Shown here piece by piece: positions 33,627-43,784 of a stretch of DNA of 64,000 nt. How positions within the stretch are numbered: position 1 is the stretch's first letter; the number at the start of each line of letters is the position of its first letter. The stretch is taken from NCBI GenBank assembly GCA_021604865.1, contig BQJU01000029.1, forward strand, positions 24,607 to 88,606, read 5' to 3'. Both the position numbers and the translations under genes were made by a program. The DNA is from Saprospiraceae bacterium. GTDB taxonomy: Bacteria; Bacteroidota; Bacteroidia; Chitinophagales; Saprospiraceae. The notes below the pieces were generated by a model. The model ran no database searches and was not told where the DNA came from. It worked only from the letters and a program-made list of their open reading frames with translations.

Positions 33627-35893
33627 GGCTTTACAACTTTACCGCCCGGTTCCACCCAGCGCATCAAATAATCCATCAGAATCGTCCTCAAATGCCTGCT
33701 CGTATTTTCACCCTCATAAATACCATGAGACCGGTTGGGATAAGGCATCACCTGGAAGATTTTATTTTGCTTGATCAATTCATTGACTAAAACTTCCGAA
33801 TTTTGGTAGTGCACATTATCATCCCCGGTACCGTGTACCAGTAAAAGGTTTCCTTCCAGATTTTTGGCATAGGTTATTGGTGAACCTTCTACAAAATCTT
33901 CCATATTTTCCTGCGGCAATCCCATGTATCGTTCCTGATAGATATTGTCGTAATATAACTGATTGGCAACCGGTGCAACAGACATGCCCGTCTGGTAAAT
34001 TTCCGGATATTGAAACAACAAATTCAACGTCATGGAACCACCGCCGCTCCATCCCCAAACGGAAATGCGATCCGGATCGACAAAATCCCACTCCAATATC
34101 TTTTTAGTAGCCATGGCCTGATCACGTGCATTAATCCGGCCAATATTCCGGTATATGCTTTTTCGCCATTCCCGGCCTTTGGGGCTAGGCGTCCCACGGT
34201 TATCCATCGTAATGAGGATGTACCCTTTCTGAGTCAACATCCAATGCCATAGGTTGCCTTGCCAACTATCCGTAGCCGTTTGACCAGCTGGTTCTCCATA
34301 CACATAAAACAACACGGGGTATTTTTTCTTAGGATCAAAATTAGGAGGTTTGATCATGTAGCCATCCATCGTCACATCATCCTCTGTTTTTACCTGGAAA
34401 AATTCGGCTGGTGCGACCTCTAATAAATCAAAATTGTGGCGATAACTTTCGTTACCCACCAACAATCGCACCTGTTCATGGCCCGGCAAGCGGATCAATT
34501 CCTTAATAGGTGGGGTATGAATATTGGAGAAATTGTGAAAAGCATATTTACCTCCAGGGGCAATCTGGTAGCTGTGTGTACCTGGCTGACTGGAAGGACT
34601 AAGTCGCTCGGCTTTCCCTTTTTTAAACATCGGAAGCCGGTACAGATAACGCTGGGTCGCATTGTCAGGAGAAGCGATAAAATACACCCATCCTCCCTCT
34701 AAATCAAGCTCCTGAATCGATATGAGATCGTAGTCTCCCTCAGAGACCAAGGTTTCGGTTTTTCCATCTTTACTAATTAGATATAGATGACGCCAGCCAT
34801 CCTTCTCACTAGTCCAGGTAAAGGCCTCTCCTTGTTTTACCCATTTCCAGTCTTCTTCATCAACGGCATCAATCCAGGCGCTATCCCTCTCTGTATAAAT
34901 ATTAGTCGCCTCACCCGTAGCGGCCTCACAACGCCATAGCCGCATTGTATTTTGTTTGCGATTGAGCTGCTGAACCAATAATTCCCGGCTGTCTACACTC
35001 CACTGCATCCGTGGGAGGTAATGCTGCTGATTATCTCCCGGAATTTTCATCCATTGAATGTTTCCCCCTTTAGCTGAAATAACGCCAATCCGACAGGCTG
35101 ATGGACGCTCCCCTACCTTTGGGTATTGCACCGGAATGGTATAGGAATAAATAGAGTCGGTATTATTGATCATCAAAAAATCCCGGATGTTCTTAGCATC
35201 TACCTGCCAAAAGGCAATATGTTGCCCATCATCGCTCCACCGGAAACCATCCCGACACCCAAATTCCTCTTCATAAGCCCAGTCAAAAGTTCCATTGATC
35301 AGGGTTTTAGAACCATCAGTAGTCAAGGGAGTGACCTTGCCGTCAGCCAAATTTTCAACATAAAGGTTGTGCTCACTAACGTAAGCGATACGTTTGGCTG
35401 CTTTATCAAATTTGGCAAACATCAAAGAAGCTTCTGGCATGTCTTTACCAATTTGGTGGAGTTTTCCTGTTGTAAGATCAAGCACCCAATAATCCCCCTT
35501 CGTATGATAACGCCATACCCTGCGCGTATTGGTAAATACCAGCAGTTTCTGTTTGTCTTCAGACCAACGATAATCAGAAATATTTAGCGGGCTCTCTTTA
35601 CCTTCCGGAATCAATTGATTAGCGGCTACCAACACGGCTCTTTCTCCACTTTCCGTATCATAAGCTACTATTTCCCGGGCACCAGCGCCCATTTCAGCAC
35701 TTTCCAGCGTGGTATATGCACTGCCTTTATCCAACCACCGAGCTGGACCAAAATAATCCATCGAAAAATCCTTGGATTGATAAATACGGTCGATAGTAAG
35801 CTGACTTGAGTCAATTTCCTGACTAATCAACGTCTGCTGGAGTGTTACACTGCATAATACGAGCAGGAATACCTGAATGGCTTTAATATTCAT
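33623..35893 (-). CDS. Dipeptidyl-peptidase IV family serine peptidase (S9B)
   Basis: 756 aa with a signal peptide (MNIKAIQVFLLVLCSVTLQQ). Residues ~40-490 form the beta-propeller, including the substrate-N-terminus-binding glutamates (DWAYEEEFGCRDGFRWSDDG). The C-terminal ~260 residues are the alpha/beta-hydrolase with the nucleophile Ser (VWGWSGGGSMTLNLL), the Asp (LVHGTGDDNVHYQNS) and the His (PNRSHGIYEG). It cleaves X-Pro dipeptides from peptides in the periplasm or at the surface. Confidence 0.95.
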   Translation of the reverse strand: MNIKAIQVFLLVLCSVTLQQTLISQEIDSSQLTIDRIYQSKDFSMDYFGPARWLDKGSAYTTLESAEMGAGAREIVAYDTESGERAVLVAANQLIPEGKESPLNISDYRWSEDKQKLLVFTNTRRVWRYHTKGDYWVLDLTTGKLHQIGKDMPEASLMFAKFDKAAKRIAYVSEHNLYVENLADGKVTPLTTDGSKTLINGTFDWAYEEEFGCRDGFRWSDDGQHIAFWQVDAKNIRDFLMINNTDSIYSYTIPVQYPKVGERPSACRIGVISAKGGNIQWMKIPGDNQQHYLPRMQWSVDSRELLVQQLNRKQNTMRLWRCEAATGEATNIYTERDSAWIDAVDEEDWKWVKQGEAFTWTSEKDGWRHLYLISKDGKTETLVSEGDYDLISIQELDLEGGWVYFIASPDNATQRYLYRLPMFKKGKAERLSPSSQPGTHSYQIAPGGKYAFHNFSNIHTPPIKELIRLPGHEQVRLLVGNESYRHNFDLLEVAPAEFFQVKTEDDVTMDGYMIKPPNFDPKKKYPVLFYVYGEPAGQTATDSWQGNLWHWMLTQKGYILITMDNRGTPSPKGREWRKSIYRNIGRINARDQAMATKKILEWDFVDPDRISVWGWSGGGSMTLNLLFQYPEIYQTGMSVAPVANQLYYDNIYQERYMGLPQENMEDFVEGSPITYAKNLEGNLLLVHGTGDDNVHYQNSEVLVNELIKQNKIFQVMPYPNRSHGIYEGENTSRHLRTILMDYLMRWVEPGGKVVKP

Positions 35894-35913
35894 ATTCTTG
35901 ATTTTCTTTTGTT

Positions 35914-35921
35914 TACCTTTG
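35914..35921 (+). promoter_or_regulatory. Candidate -7 box for era
   Basis: TACCTTTG matches the Bacteroidota -7 consensus and is 41 bp upstream of the era ATG. The TTG at 35898 is too close for a standard -33, so only the -7 is supported. Confidence 0.5.
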
Positions 35922-35962
35922 TATGCTCAAGTTATGAAGATAAATAATTGAACGAATAATTT

Positions 35963-36859
35963 ATGCATAAATCCGGATTCATCAATATTATAGGCCGTCC
36001 CAATGCCGGAAAGTCAACCCTCATGAACGCACTGGTGGGTGAACGTATGTCGATCATCACCAGCAAACCACAAACTACCCGCCACCGCATCATTGGTATT
36101 TTGAGTGGAGAGGACCACCAAATGGTTTTTTCAGATACGCCCGGCATCATCGAAGATCCAGCTTATAAGATGCAGGAAATGATGAATAGCTTTATCAGAA
36201 CAACCTTTGAAGATGCAGATATCATGCTTTTTGTCACCGGCGTTGATGAAAAATTCAAAGCCGATGATCCGATCATAGCGCAATTAAAGAAAGTGGAAGC
36301 CCCACTATTTCTAGTCCTCAATAAAACGGATTTAGTCAAACCGGAGCAGGTGTTGCATTTGATTCAATTTTGGAACCAATTGATCCCCTTTCGGGAAACG
36401 ATACCCATTTCTGCCTTAGAGCGAAAAAATACCGACGTGCTTTTCCAGCTGCTGTTGGATAATCTGCCCGAAGGCCCTGTTTATTATCCCAAAGATCAGC
36501 TCACTGACCGGCCCGAGCGCTTTTTTGTAAGTGAAATCATCCGCGAAAAGATTCTTTTGCTTTACGAACAGGAAATCCCCTATTCCTGTGAGGTCATTAT
36601 CACCGCTTTTAAAGAAGAGAAAACCAATAGCGGCGCAGACATAACCCGCATCAGTGCTGAAATCTATGTGGCACGCAAAACTCAAAAATCCATTATTATT
36701 GGCAAGGGCGGTAGTGCTATCAAAAAACTAGGCACTTTGGCCCGAAAAGACCTGGAAACTTTTCTCGAACAAAAAGTCTTCCTCGAATTGTTTGTAAAAG
36801 TAAAAGATAATTGGCGGGATGACGAGCGCATGTTAAAGCATTTTGGGTATCAGGGGTAG
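35963..36859 (+). CDS. era: GTPase Era
   Basis: 298 aa. A ribosome-assembly GTPase that binds the 3' end of 16S rRNA. G1 GRPNAGKSTLMNAL, G3 SDTPGI and G4 LNKTDLV lie in the N-terminal domain, and G5 (SALE) follows; the C-terminal KH domain is seen in IIIGKGGSAIKKLGTLARKD. Normal length. der follows 43 bp downstream with its own candidate -7 box, a pairing common in Bacteroidota. Confidence 0.98.
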   Translation: MHKSGFINIIGRPNAGKSTLMNALVGERMSIITSKPQTTRHRIIGILSGEDHQMVFSDTPGIIEDPAYKMQEMMNSFIRTTFEDADIMLFVTGVDEKFKADDPIIAQLKKVEAPLFLVLNKTDLVKPEQVLHLIQFWNQLIPFRETIPISALERKNTDVLFQLLLDNLPEGPVYYPKDQLTDRPERFFVSEIIREKILLLYEQEIPYSCEVIITAFKEEKTNSGADITRISAEIYVARKTQKSIIIGKGGSAIKKLGTLARKDLETFLEQKVFLELFVKVKDNWRDDERMLKHFGYQG

Positions 36860-36870
36860 TTTTCTTTTTG

Positions 36871-36878
36871 TACCTTTG
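36871..36878 (+). promoter_or_regulatory. Candidate -7 box for der
   Basis: TACCTTTG, identical to the box ahead of era, 24 bp upstream of the der ATG. No matching -33 TTG at the usual spacing. Confidence 0.5.
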
Positions 36879-36902
36879 CCAACTTATTCAAAAAAGAACA
36901 AA

Positions 36903-38204
36903 ATGGGCAATATTGTAGCCATAGTGGGCAGGCCAAATGTGGGAAAATCAACCCTTTATAACCGATTGATTGGAGAGCGACAAGCCATCATTGACAACAC
37001 CAGCGGAGTAACACGCGACCGCCAGTACGGTTCCAGCTACTGGAATGGAAAAACGTTTACGGTCATTGATACCGGTGGCTTTGTAAAAAATTCCGAAGAT
37101 ATTTTTGAGGCTGAAATCCGGTCACAGGTAGAAATCGCTATTGAAGAGGCGTCAGTCATCATCTTTATGGTTGATGTCACTACCGGCATCACCGATCTGG
37201 ACGAAGAAATCACCGGCATGTTGCGGCGTACGGATAAGCCAGTATTACTTTGTGTCAATAAAGTCGACAATAGTCAACGGCAGATAGAAGCCAATGAGTT
37301 TTGGAGCATGGGTTTTGAGGAGACCTTTTTTGTCTCTTCCATGACTGGCAGCGGTACCGGAGAAATCCTGGATACACTGACCGATAAAATTGAAGAAGAA
37401 AAACCCCTGGATTCTGATATTCCCAAAATAGCTATCGTTGGCCAACCTAATGTCGGCAAATCTTCTCTTACCAATGCCTTATTGGGTGAAGAGCGCAATA
37501 TCGTTACGGATATCGCCGGTACCACCAGGGACTCCATTCATACCAAGTATACCAAATTTGACAAGGAATTTTTGCTCATCGATACTGCGGGGATCCGTAA
37601 AAAGAGCAAGGTGCACGAAAACCTGGAGTTTTATTCTGTCATGCGGGCCATCAAAGCGATCGAAGATGCCGATATCTGTATGCTGATGATCGATGCCCAA
37701 ACCGGCGTGGAATCCCAGGATATGAGTATCCTGCGATTGGCTCAACGCCGCAACAAAGGACTCGTCATTTTGGTCAACAAATGGGACCTAAAGGACAAAG
37801 AAACCAATACGGCCAGGGATTTTGAACAGGAAATTCGCTTAAAAATAGCGCCATTCAATGACGTCCCGATTGTCTTCATCTCAGCATTGGAGAAACAACG
37901 TATTTTCAAAGCCGTGGAAATGGCGCTGGAAGTGCACGAAAACCGCAATCGCAAAATCAAAACCTCCGCCCTCAATGAAGTGATGCTCGAAGCCATCGAA
38001 CGCTACCCTCCCCCAGCACATCGGGGCAGGCTCGTCAAGATCAAATACGTTACTCAACTGCCTACCTATTATCCGGCCTTTGCCTTTTTCTGTAACAACC
38101 CCAAACACGTCAAGGAAAATTATAAAAACTACCTGGAAAACCAATTGCGCAAGCACTTCAACTTTTCCGGTGTACCCATTGGCGTATTTTTTAGACAGAA
38201 ATAA
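36903..38204 (+). CDS. der: Ribosome biogenesis GTPase Der (EngA)
   Basis: 433 aa from the ATG at 36903 (MGNIVAIVGRPNVGKSTLYN). The frame extends back to 36843, but that would overlap era and lacks family similarity. Two tandem GTPase domains: first P-loop GRPNVGKS, DTGGF, VNKVD; second P-loop GQPNVGKSSL (about residue 180), DTAGI, VNKWDL. The C-terminal KH-like domain (RYPPPAHRGRLVKIKYVTQ) follows. It acts in 50S subunit assembly. Confidence 0.98.
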   Translation: MGNIVAIVGRPNVGKSTLYNRLIGERQAIIDNTSGVTRDRQYGSSYWNGKTFTVIDTGGFVKNSEDIFEAEIRSQVEIAIEEASVIIFMVDVTTGITDLDEEITGMLRRTDKPVLLCVNKVDNSQRQIEANEFWSMGFEETFFVSSMTGSGTGEILDTLTDKIEEEKPLDSDIPKIAIVGQPNVGKSSLTNALLGEERNIVTDIAGTTRDSIHTKYTKFDKEFLLIDTAGIRKKSKVHENLEFYSVMRAIKAIEDADICMLMIDAQTGVESQDMSILRLAQRRNKGLVILVNKWDLKDKETNTARDFEQEIRLKIAPFNDVPIVFISALEKQRIFKAVEMALEVHENRNRKIKTSALNEVMLEAIERYPPPAHRGRLVKIKYVTQLPTYYPAFAFFCNNPKHVKENYKNYLENQLRKHFNFSGVPIGVFFRQK

Positions 38205-38280
38205 AGGCAACGTAATAGCGGCACTCACCTATGAGCAGACTCAAACACTGTTTTAATAAATTACAATTTTTTAATCGACA

Positions 38281-38826
38281 ATGCCATTTACTGATACCAA
38301 TATTCCTGACCTGAAGATATTCGAACCGAAAATTTGGGATGATGGAAGAGGCTATTTTTTTGAAGCATACAATCAAAAAACCTTTGTCACAGCGGGAATC
38401 ACCAGCGAATTTGTACAAGACAATCAGGCCCGCTCCTCCTTTGGCGTATTACGTGGTTTGCATTATCAGGTAGCCCCTTTTGAACAGGCCAAACTGGTAC
38501 GGGTCATCGAAGGAGAAGTGCTGGATGTCGCGGTTGATCTGAGACCAGAAAGTCCCACTTATGGAAAATCCTTTAGTATTCTCCTGAGTGCAAAAAATCA
38601 AAAACAACTCTTTGTTCCTCGTGGTTTTGCTCACGGTTATGCTGTTTTGAGTGAAACAGCAACGTTTTTTTATAAATGTGATAACTATTACTCCAAGGCC
38701 CACGAAGGGGGTATTCGTTTCGATGACCCCAAGCTGAATATCGACTGGAACATAGCGCTGGATCAAGTCATCCTGTCGCCCAAAGATGAGCTACTTCCGC
38801 AATTCGGGAATCACCGCAAAGATTAA
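38281..38826 (+). CDS. rfbC: dTDP-4-dehydrorhamnose 3,5-epimerase
   Basis: 181 aa, cupin-fold epimerase of dTDP-L-rhamnose synthesis. Diagnostic segments: DDGRGYFFEAYNQKTF, VLRGLHYQ (catalytic His), VRVIEGEVLDVAVDLR, PRGFAHGYAVLSETA (second His) and NYYSKAHEGGIRFDDP (Tyr/Glu). The next gene, rfbD, starts 4 bp after its stop. rfbA and rfbB are not in this window. Confidence 0.96.
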   Translation: MPFTDTNIPDLKIFEPKIWDDGRGYFFEAYNQKTFVTAGITSEFVQDNQARSSFGVLRGLHYQVAPFEQAKLVRVIEGEVLDVAVDLRPESPTYGKSFSILLSAKNQKQLFVPRGFAHGYAVLSETATFFYKCDNYYSKAHEGGIRFDDPKLNIDWNIALDQVILSPKDELLPQFGNHRKD

Positions 38827-38830
38827 TGAC

Positions 38831-39727
38831 ATGAACCACCGACCAAAACTACTCATTACCGGTGCCAGTGGCCAAGTGGGTGCTGAATTCCAAGCTTTGG
38901 CCGACCAGTTTCCTCAATTCGATTTTCATTTTACCACCCGTAAGGAGCTCGACATTGGCGAGGTTCAGCAAGTTCGTGAGCTATTTGAAACCCAACACTA
39001 CGATTATTGTATCAATTGTGCCGCGTATACGGCTGTTGATCTGGCGGAAAAAGAGCGAGAACTGGCTGAGAAAATTAATATCACAGCCGTAGAAAACCTG
39101 GCCACCATTTGCGCAAAGCAACAAATACCGTTGATCCATTTTTCAACCGACTATGTTTACCACGGCTCCCAGAATAGGCCCTTTTGTGAGGATGATCCAA
39201 CTTTTCCGGAAGGCATATATGCGGCCACCAAACTTGCTGGGGAAGCCGCCGCGCTGAAGTTGAATGCCCATACCATGATCATCAGAACATCCTGGGTGTA
39301 TTCGCCCTTTGGTCATAATTTTGTGAAAACCATGCTCCGACTCGGCCAACAGCGGCCGGAATTGAGCGTCGTATTTGATCAGGTAGGTACCCCTACTTAT
39401 GCTTATGATCTGGCACTCGCCGTTTTAAACATTTTGCAACAAGTGACTCAAGGCAAGATTACGGCTGATCAATTGTCCGGGATTTTCAACTATAGCAATG
39501 AAGGTGTGACCAGTTGGTATGACTTTGCCTTAGCCATATTTGAAATCAGAAACCTGAATTGCGCAGTGGTACCCATTGAGAGTAAGGACTATCCCACACC
39601 TGCATCCCGTCCTTTTTACAGCGTTTTAAATAAAGGCAAGATAAAGCGCACCTTTGACTTAAATATTCCACACTGGCGGGATCGGTTAATGCATTGCCTG
39701 GACAGGCTTCCAAAAACCATTTCCTAA
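38831..39727 (+). CDS. rfbD: dTDP-4-dehydrorhamnose reductase
   Basis: 298 aa from the ATG at 38831 (MNHRPKLLITGASGQVGAEF), chosen over an in-frame start at 38786 that would overlap rfbC. Short-chain dehydrogenase/reductase: NAD(P)-binding GASGQVG, CAAYTAVDLAEKE, STDYVYHG, the YAATKLAGE catalytic Tyr-Lys pair and IIRTSWVYSPFGHNFVKTML. It completes dTDP-L-rhamnose synthesis for envelope glycans with rfbC. Confidence 0.96.
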   Translation: MNHRPKLLITGASGQVGAEFQALADQFPQFDFHFTTRKELDIGEVQQVRELFETQHYDYCINCAAYTAVDLAEKERELAEKINITAVENLATICAKQQIPLIHFSTDYVYHGSQNRPFCEDDPTFPEGIYAATKLAGEAAALKLNAHTMIIRTSWVYSPFGHNFVKTMLRLGQQRPELSVVFDQVGTPTYAYDLALAVLNILQQVTQGKITADQLSGIFNYSNEGVTSWYDFALAIFEIRNLNCAVVPIESKDYPTPASRPFYSVLNKGKIKRTFDLNIPHWRDRLMHCLDRLPKTIS

Positions 39728-39897
39728 ACTAGCTGTTTTATTAATAATTTTTGCCTTTCTACGTTTGATCATTAACACATATATGCCAACATGATTTTGC
39801 ATCAATTTGCCAAAAGCATAGGACGAACTCGTTGAAAGCTCAATATTGTAAGCCAAAATACATCAAGTTTATTCGATAATCCTTAATTTGGTAGGTA

Positions 39898-40064
39898 AGT
39901 GCTTGTTTAGAGGTCGGGTTTGATGGTGAAAAGCATCATTTTTTTGATGCTACAAGGCTTTTTTTGAAGTTCATACCCAAAGGTACGGACAAGAAAAGTA
40001 ACGAAGTATCATCGAAAAAAGGATGTTTTGTAGCCCAAGGTTTGACCTCCAAACATGCACTAAG
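39898..40064. repeat. Short inverted-end element, copy E
   Basis: 167 bp with ends AGTGCTTGTTTAGAGGTCGG and TTTGACCTCCAAACATGCAC. The interior AAGGCTTTTTTTGAAGTTCA and ACGGACAAGAAAAGTAACG match copy A, and GTATCATCGAAAAAAGGAT matches copy B. A small hairpin AAGCATCA-N6-TGATGC is inside. The surrounding spacer (39728-40168) holds no gene. Confidence 0.8.
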
Positions 40065-40168
40065 TGCTTGTTTTGCCGAAAATTATCTGGGATTAAGTGA
40101 TTCATTTTTCACTTTTTTTACCTCTGTAAACCAAATTTATACTCCCTGAGAAAAATAAAATACCATAT

Positions 40169-42955
40169 ATGCCTAGTGTATTTAAATATCCTCTAGCCCT
40201 GTTATTCACGCTACTCTCTATTCCGCTCCTCCAGGCAACACACAATCGGGCAGGAGAAATCTCGGTTGAACAGGAAGGTGATTGTACCACCAGTCTAACG
40301 GTCAAAGCCACCATAGTGACTTACACCAAAGCCAGTAGTCGACCTGCCGACCGGGATACCCTGACCATTTGCTGGGGCGATGGGATATGCGAACGCGTGG
40401 CCCGCGTAAACGGAATTGGTAGCCCACCCCAGGGTGAACCCCTGGAAAATGACACAAAAAAGAATATCTATTGTGGGTTTCATACCTATACTGCCAGAGG
40501 TACTTATGTTATCTCCATGACTGACCCCAACCGAAATGGAGGCATCATTAATGTCAACCCACCAAACTCCGATCAGGTTAAGTTTCATATACAAACAACT
40601 TATACTATTCCCAACCCACAGTTTCAGGGATGTAATGATACCCCTATCCTACTTCAACCACCTATTGATATTGGCTGTGTAGGCCAGGTGTTCACCCACA
40701 ATCCCAACGCTTATGATGCCGATGGAGATAGCCTTTCCTACCACCTGATTCAGCCTTTGCAGGATGTAGGCCTGGTCGTGCCCAATTACGAATGGCCTTA
40801 TGCCATTGGTCCTGGCCCCGATAATACGCTAACCATTGATGAAGTAACCGGCGATATTGTGTGGGATGCCCCTCAACAACAAGGTGAGTATAACCTGGCG
40901 ATGATCATCGTAGAATACCGCCAAGGTATCCCGATTGATACCATTGTCCGGGACATGCAAATACTCATTAAGGAATGTGAAAACCTACCTCCAGTAGTAG
41001 AGGTTCCCTTTGAAGAGATCTGTGTGGTAGCAGGCGATCTGCTTGAATTTAATGTGATTGGTACAGCTCCTTTGGAAGAAAGCACTCAGAAAGTCCGGTT
41101 GACTGCTCTTGGAGGGCCTTTTGAAGTGTTAATCAGTCCGGCAACCTTTACGCCTGAAACCAATGAATTTGAAGATGACCCAGTGACTAAAGTCTTCCGG
41201 TGGCAAACAACTTGTGATCACATTTCCGGACAATATTATTCGGTCGTTTTTAAGGCCGTTGATAACTTTTTCGGCGATACCAGTGGTCTGGCCACCTTAA
41301 AGACGGTGCGTATAAAAGTCGTTGGCCCTCCTCCTGAAGATTTAGAGGCCGCCCCGAGTTCCAACCAGATTACCGTATCCTGGGCGAATCCGTACACCTG
41401 TGAAGATACAAATGATGAATACTTCCGCGGGTTCACGATCTGGCGGCGATTGGGGTCCAACAACTTCTCCATTGACACCTGTACGCCTGGCCTGGCAGGC
41501 AGGGGATATATCCGTTTAACGCCCATTCCTATATTGGATATCAATCAGGATGGTAGATATTTTTATCAGGATCAGGGTGTGGAACGAGGAAAAACCTATT
41601 GTTATCGGGTGCTTGCCATTTTTGCCAAAACGACTCCCGACGGTAATAATGCTTATAACCGAGTGGAAAGTTTGCCATCGGAAGAGGTATGTGTACAGCT
41701 CAATCGGGATGTCCCTTTGATTACCAAGGCTGATGTACTGACAACCAGTGGCAACAATGGGCAGGTGGGCGTATGTTGGTCCAAACCTAAAGCAGAAGAC
41801 CTCGACACCATAATGAATGCCGGCCCCTATACTTATGAATTATTGAGGGCAACCGGACAAACAGATAATGATGCCGATTTCCAACCTATTGGTGTGAGTT
41901 TCACAAGCCCCACTTTTGCAGGCGCCAATGATACCTGTTATATTGATATCAACCTCAATACCATTGACAATGCCTATAGTTATCGCGTTAATTTTTATGT
42001 AAATGGCGAAAACGCTCCGCTCGGAACCACCAATACTGCCAGTACAGTTTATCTTTCTGCCTCACCGACTGATAATGCAAATATTCTGAGTTGGACAGAG
42101 ATCGTGCCCTGGAATAATGAATCCTATACGGTATACCGGCAGAATGCCTTGGGCAATTTCGATTCTATTGCCACCGTAACAACCAATACCTATACGGATG
42201 TTGAGCTTTTTAATGGTACCTCATATTGTTATAAAGTCAGAAGCACCGGTTCTTATGGCATTGTAGATGTTATCAACCCAATTATCAATTTCTCTCAGGA
42301 ACTTTGTAGCACTCCATTTGATAATGTAGCACCATGCCCTCCTACGCTAACCGTAGATAATGTGTGTGAAAGTGGCGTTAATTGTAGCGAAGTTGATGTA
42401 TTGGCCAATACCCTGAATTGGGTCAACCCAATGGATATTTGCGACGAAACGGATGATGTAGTCGGTTATAATATTTATTATACCCCGATTCGGGATCAGG
42501 AATTTAGCCTGATTGCCAGCTTTGACGATTCTGGTGTGTTGGAATTTAGCCATGAACCCCAACTTTTTGGTATTGCCGGCTGCTATTATGTTACCGCTAT
42601 TGATACTTTTTTCAACGAGAGTTTGGGCAGTGATACCATTTGTGTAGACAATTGTCCTTTCTATGAATTACCCAATACTTTTACGCCCAATGGCGACACC
42701 CAGAATGACCTCTTCAGGCCATTCCCTTACTGTTTTGTAGAAACGGTAGACTTCCAGGTATATAATCGCTGGGGAGAACTGGTTTTCAAAACAGAAGATC
42801 CCAATCTCAACTGGGATGGGACAAACCTAAAGGGTGAGCAATTGGTACAAGGAGTCTATTATTACACTTGTCGGATTTTTGAACAACGTGTTGATGGCGT
42901 TGCACCAAACCTTAATATACTAAGTGGATATATTGAATTAATCAGAGGTAAATAA
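40169..42955 (+). CDS. T9SS type B cargo protein, paralogue 1
   Basis: 928 aa, exported. Signal peptide MPSVFKYPLALLFTLLSIPL, then THNRAGEISVEQ, a PKD/Ig-like N-terminal part (CWGDGICERV; DPNRNGG) and a middle with fibronectin-like modules (VGVCWSKPKAEDL; ADFQPIGVSFTSPTF). The C-terminal ~95 residues are a gliding-motility-associated type B sorting domain (LPNTFTPNGDTQNDLFRPF; VYNRWGELVFKTEDPNLNWD; GVYYYTCRIFEQ; GYIELIRGK). It is probably secreted through T9SS and kept at or released from the cell surface. Its stop overlaps the ribE start (TAATG). Confidence 0.9.
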   Translation: MPSVFKYPLALLFTLLSIPLLQATHNRAGEISVEQEGDCTTSLTVKATIVTYTKASSRPADRDTLTICWGDGICERVARVNGIGSPPQGEPLENDTKKNIYCGFHTYTARGTYVISMTDPNRNGGIINVNPPNSDQVKFHIQTTYTIPNPQFQGCNDTPILLQPPIDIGCVGQVFTHNPNAYDADGDSLSYHLIQPLQDVGLVVPNYEWPYAIGPGPDNTLTIDEVTGDIVWDAPQQQGEYNLAMIIVEYRQGIPIDTIVRDMQILIKECENLPPVVEVPFEEICVVAGDLLEFNVIGTAPLEESTQKVRLTALGGPFEVLISPATFTPETNEFEDDPVTKVFRWQTTCDHISGQYYSVVFKAVDNFFGDTSGLATLKTVRIKVVGPPPEDLEAAPSSNQITVSWANPYTCEDTNDEYFRGFTIWRRLGSNNFSIDTCTPGLAGRGYIRLTPIPILDINQDGRYFYQDQGVERGKTYCYRVLAIFAKTTPDGNNAYNRVESLPSEEVCVQLNRDVPLITKADVLTTSGNNGQVGVCWSKPKAEDLDTIMNAGPYTYELLRATGQTDNDADFQPIGVSFTSPTFAGANDTCYIDINLNTIDNAYSYRVNFYVNGENAPLGTTNTASTVYLSASPTDNANILSWTEIVPWNNESYTVYRQNALGNFDSIATVTTNTYTDVELFNGTSYCYKVRSTGSYGIVDVINPIINFSQELCSTPFDNVAPCPPTLTVDNVCESGVNCSEVDVLANTLNWVNPMDICDETDDVVGYNIYYTPIRDQEFSLIASFDDSGVLEFSHEPQLFGIAGCYYVTAIDTFFNESLGSDTICVDNCPFYELPNTFTPNGDTQNDLFRPFPYCFVETVDFQVYNRWGELVFKTEDPNLNWDGTNLKGEQLVQGVYYYTCRIFEQRVDGVAPNLNILSGYIELIRGK

Positions 42956-43557
42956 TGTTTACAGGAATCATCGAGTCTCGTGGACTCATCAAAGAAATCA
43001 GGAAAGAAGGAAGCAATGTTCATTTTACGGTTGCTTCTTCCATTTCCGATGAATTAAAAATAGACCAGAGTGTTTCGCACAATGGGGTATGTCTTACCGT
43101 TGTAGCACTAAGCCCGGGGGAGCACACCGTCACGGCCATAGAAGAAACATTATTGCGATCCAATTTGGGCCAACTCCAGGTGGGAAGCAACCTCAACCTG
43201 GAAAGAGCCATGGTCTCCAATGGACGTCTGGATGGGCATATTGTTCAAGGTCATGTTGATGCTACCGCTGAATGTACCCATATTGAAGCATTGGATGGAA
43301 GCTGGTATTTTCATTTTCGGTACCAGCTTACACCTGAGCACATCCTGGTCGACAAAGGGTCCGTCTGCATCAATGGGGTAAGCCTTACCGTAGTCAACCC
43401 AAATGCCGATACTTTTTCTGTCGCCATCATTCCATTTACCTATGAACACACCAACTTCAAAGATTTAAAACCTGGTGACAGAGTCAACCTGGAATTTGAT
43501 ATCATTGGGAAATATATTGCTCGGTATTTGGCCGTGTATAAGCAAGTGTTGGTTTAG
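42955..43557 (+). CDS. ribE: Riboflavin synthase alpha chain
   Basis: 200 aa. It dismutates two 6,7-dimethyl-8-ribityllumazine molecules to riboflavin. Two lumazine-binding repeats: MFTGIIESRGLIKEI with VSHNGVCLTVV, and HIVQGHVDATAE with SVCINGVSLTVVN. C-terminal trimerisation helix NLEFDIIGKYIARYLAVYK. The start shares one base with the stop of the upstream T9SS gene, implying translational coupling with an unrelated-looking gene. Confidence 0.97.
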   Translation: MFTGIIESRGLIKEIRKEGSNVHFTVASSISDELKIDQSVSHNGVCLTVVALSPGEHTVTAIEETLLRSNLGQLQVGSNLNLERAMVSNGRLDGHIVQGHVDATAECTHIEALDGSWYFHFRYQLTPEHILVDKGSVCINGVSLTVVNPNADTFSVAIIPFTYEHTNFKDLKPGDRVNLEFDIIGKYIARYLAVYKQVLV

Positions 43558-43784
43558 GGGGAGAAATGAGAAAAGTGGCGTGGTGTCAATGGGTGAGGTG
43601 AAAGGGATAAAATTAATGAAAGGTTTGGGAAATCGGACTAACAACCCTTCCAAAAAGAACTAGGAAAGCAGGAAGAAAATAATAAGCAAGAGAGCCAAAA
43701 GTAACTGCTTGCACTTTTTCCACCCAAGCAACAATTAATAGAGTTTTTGGGTCATTATATATAAAGGATCAAATACTTCGCGCT

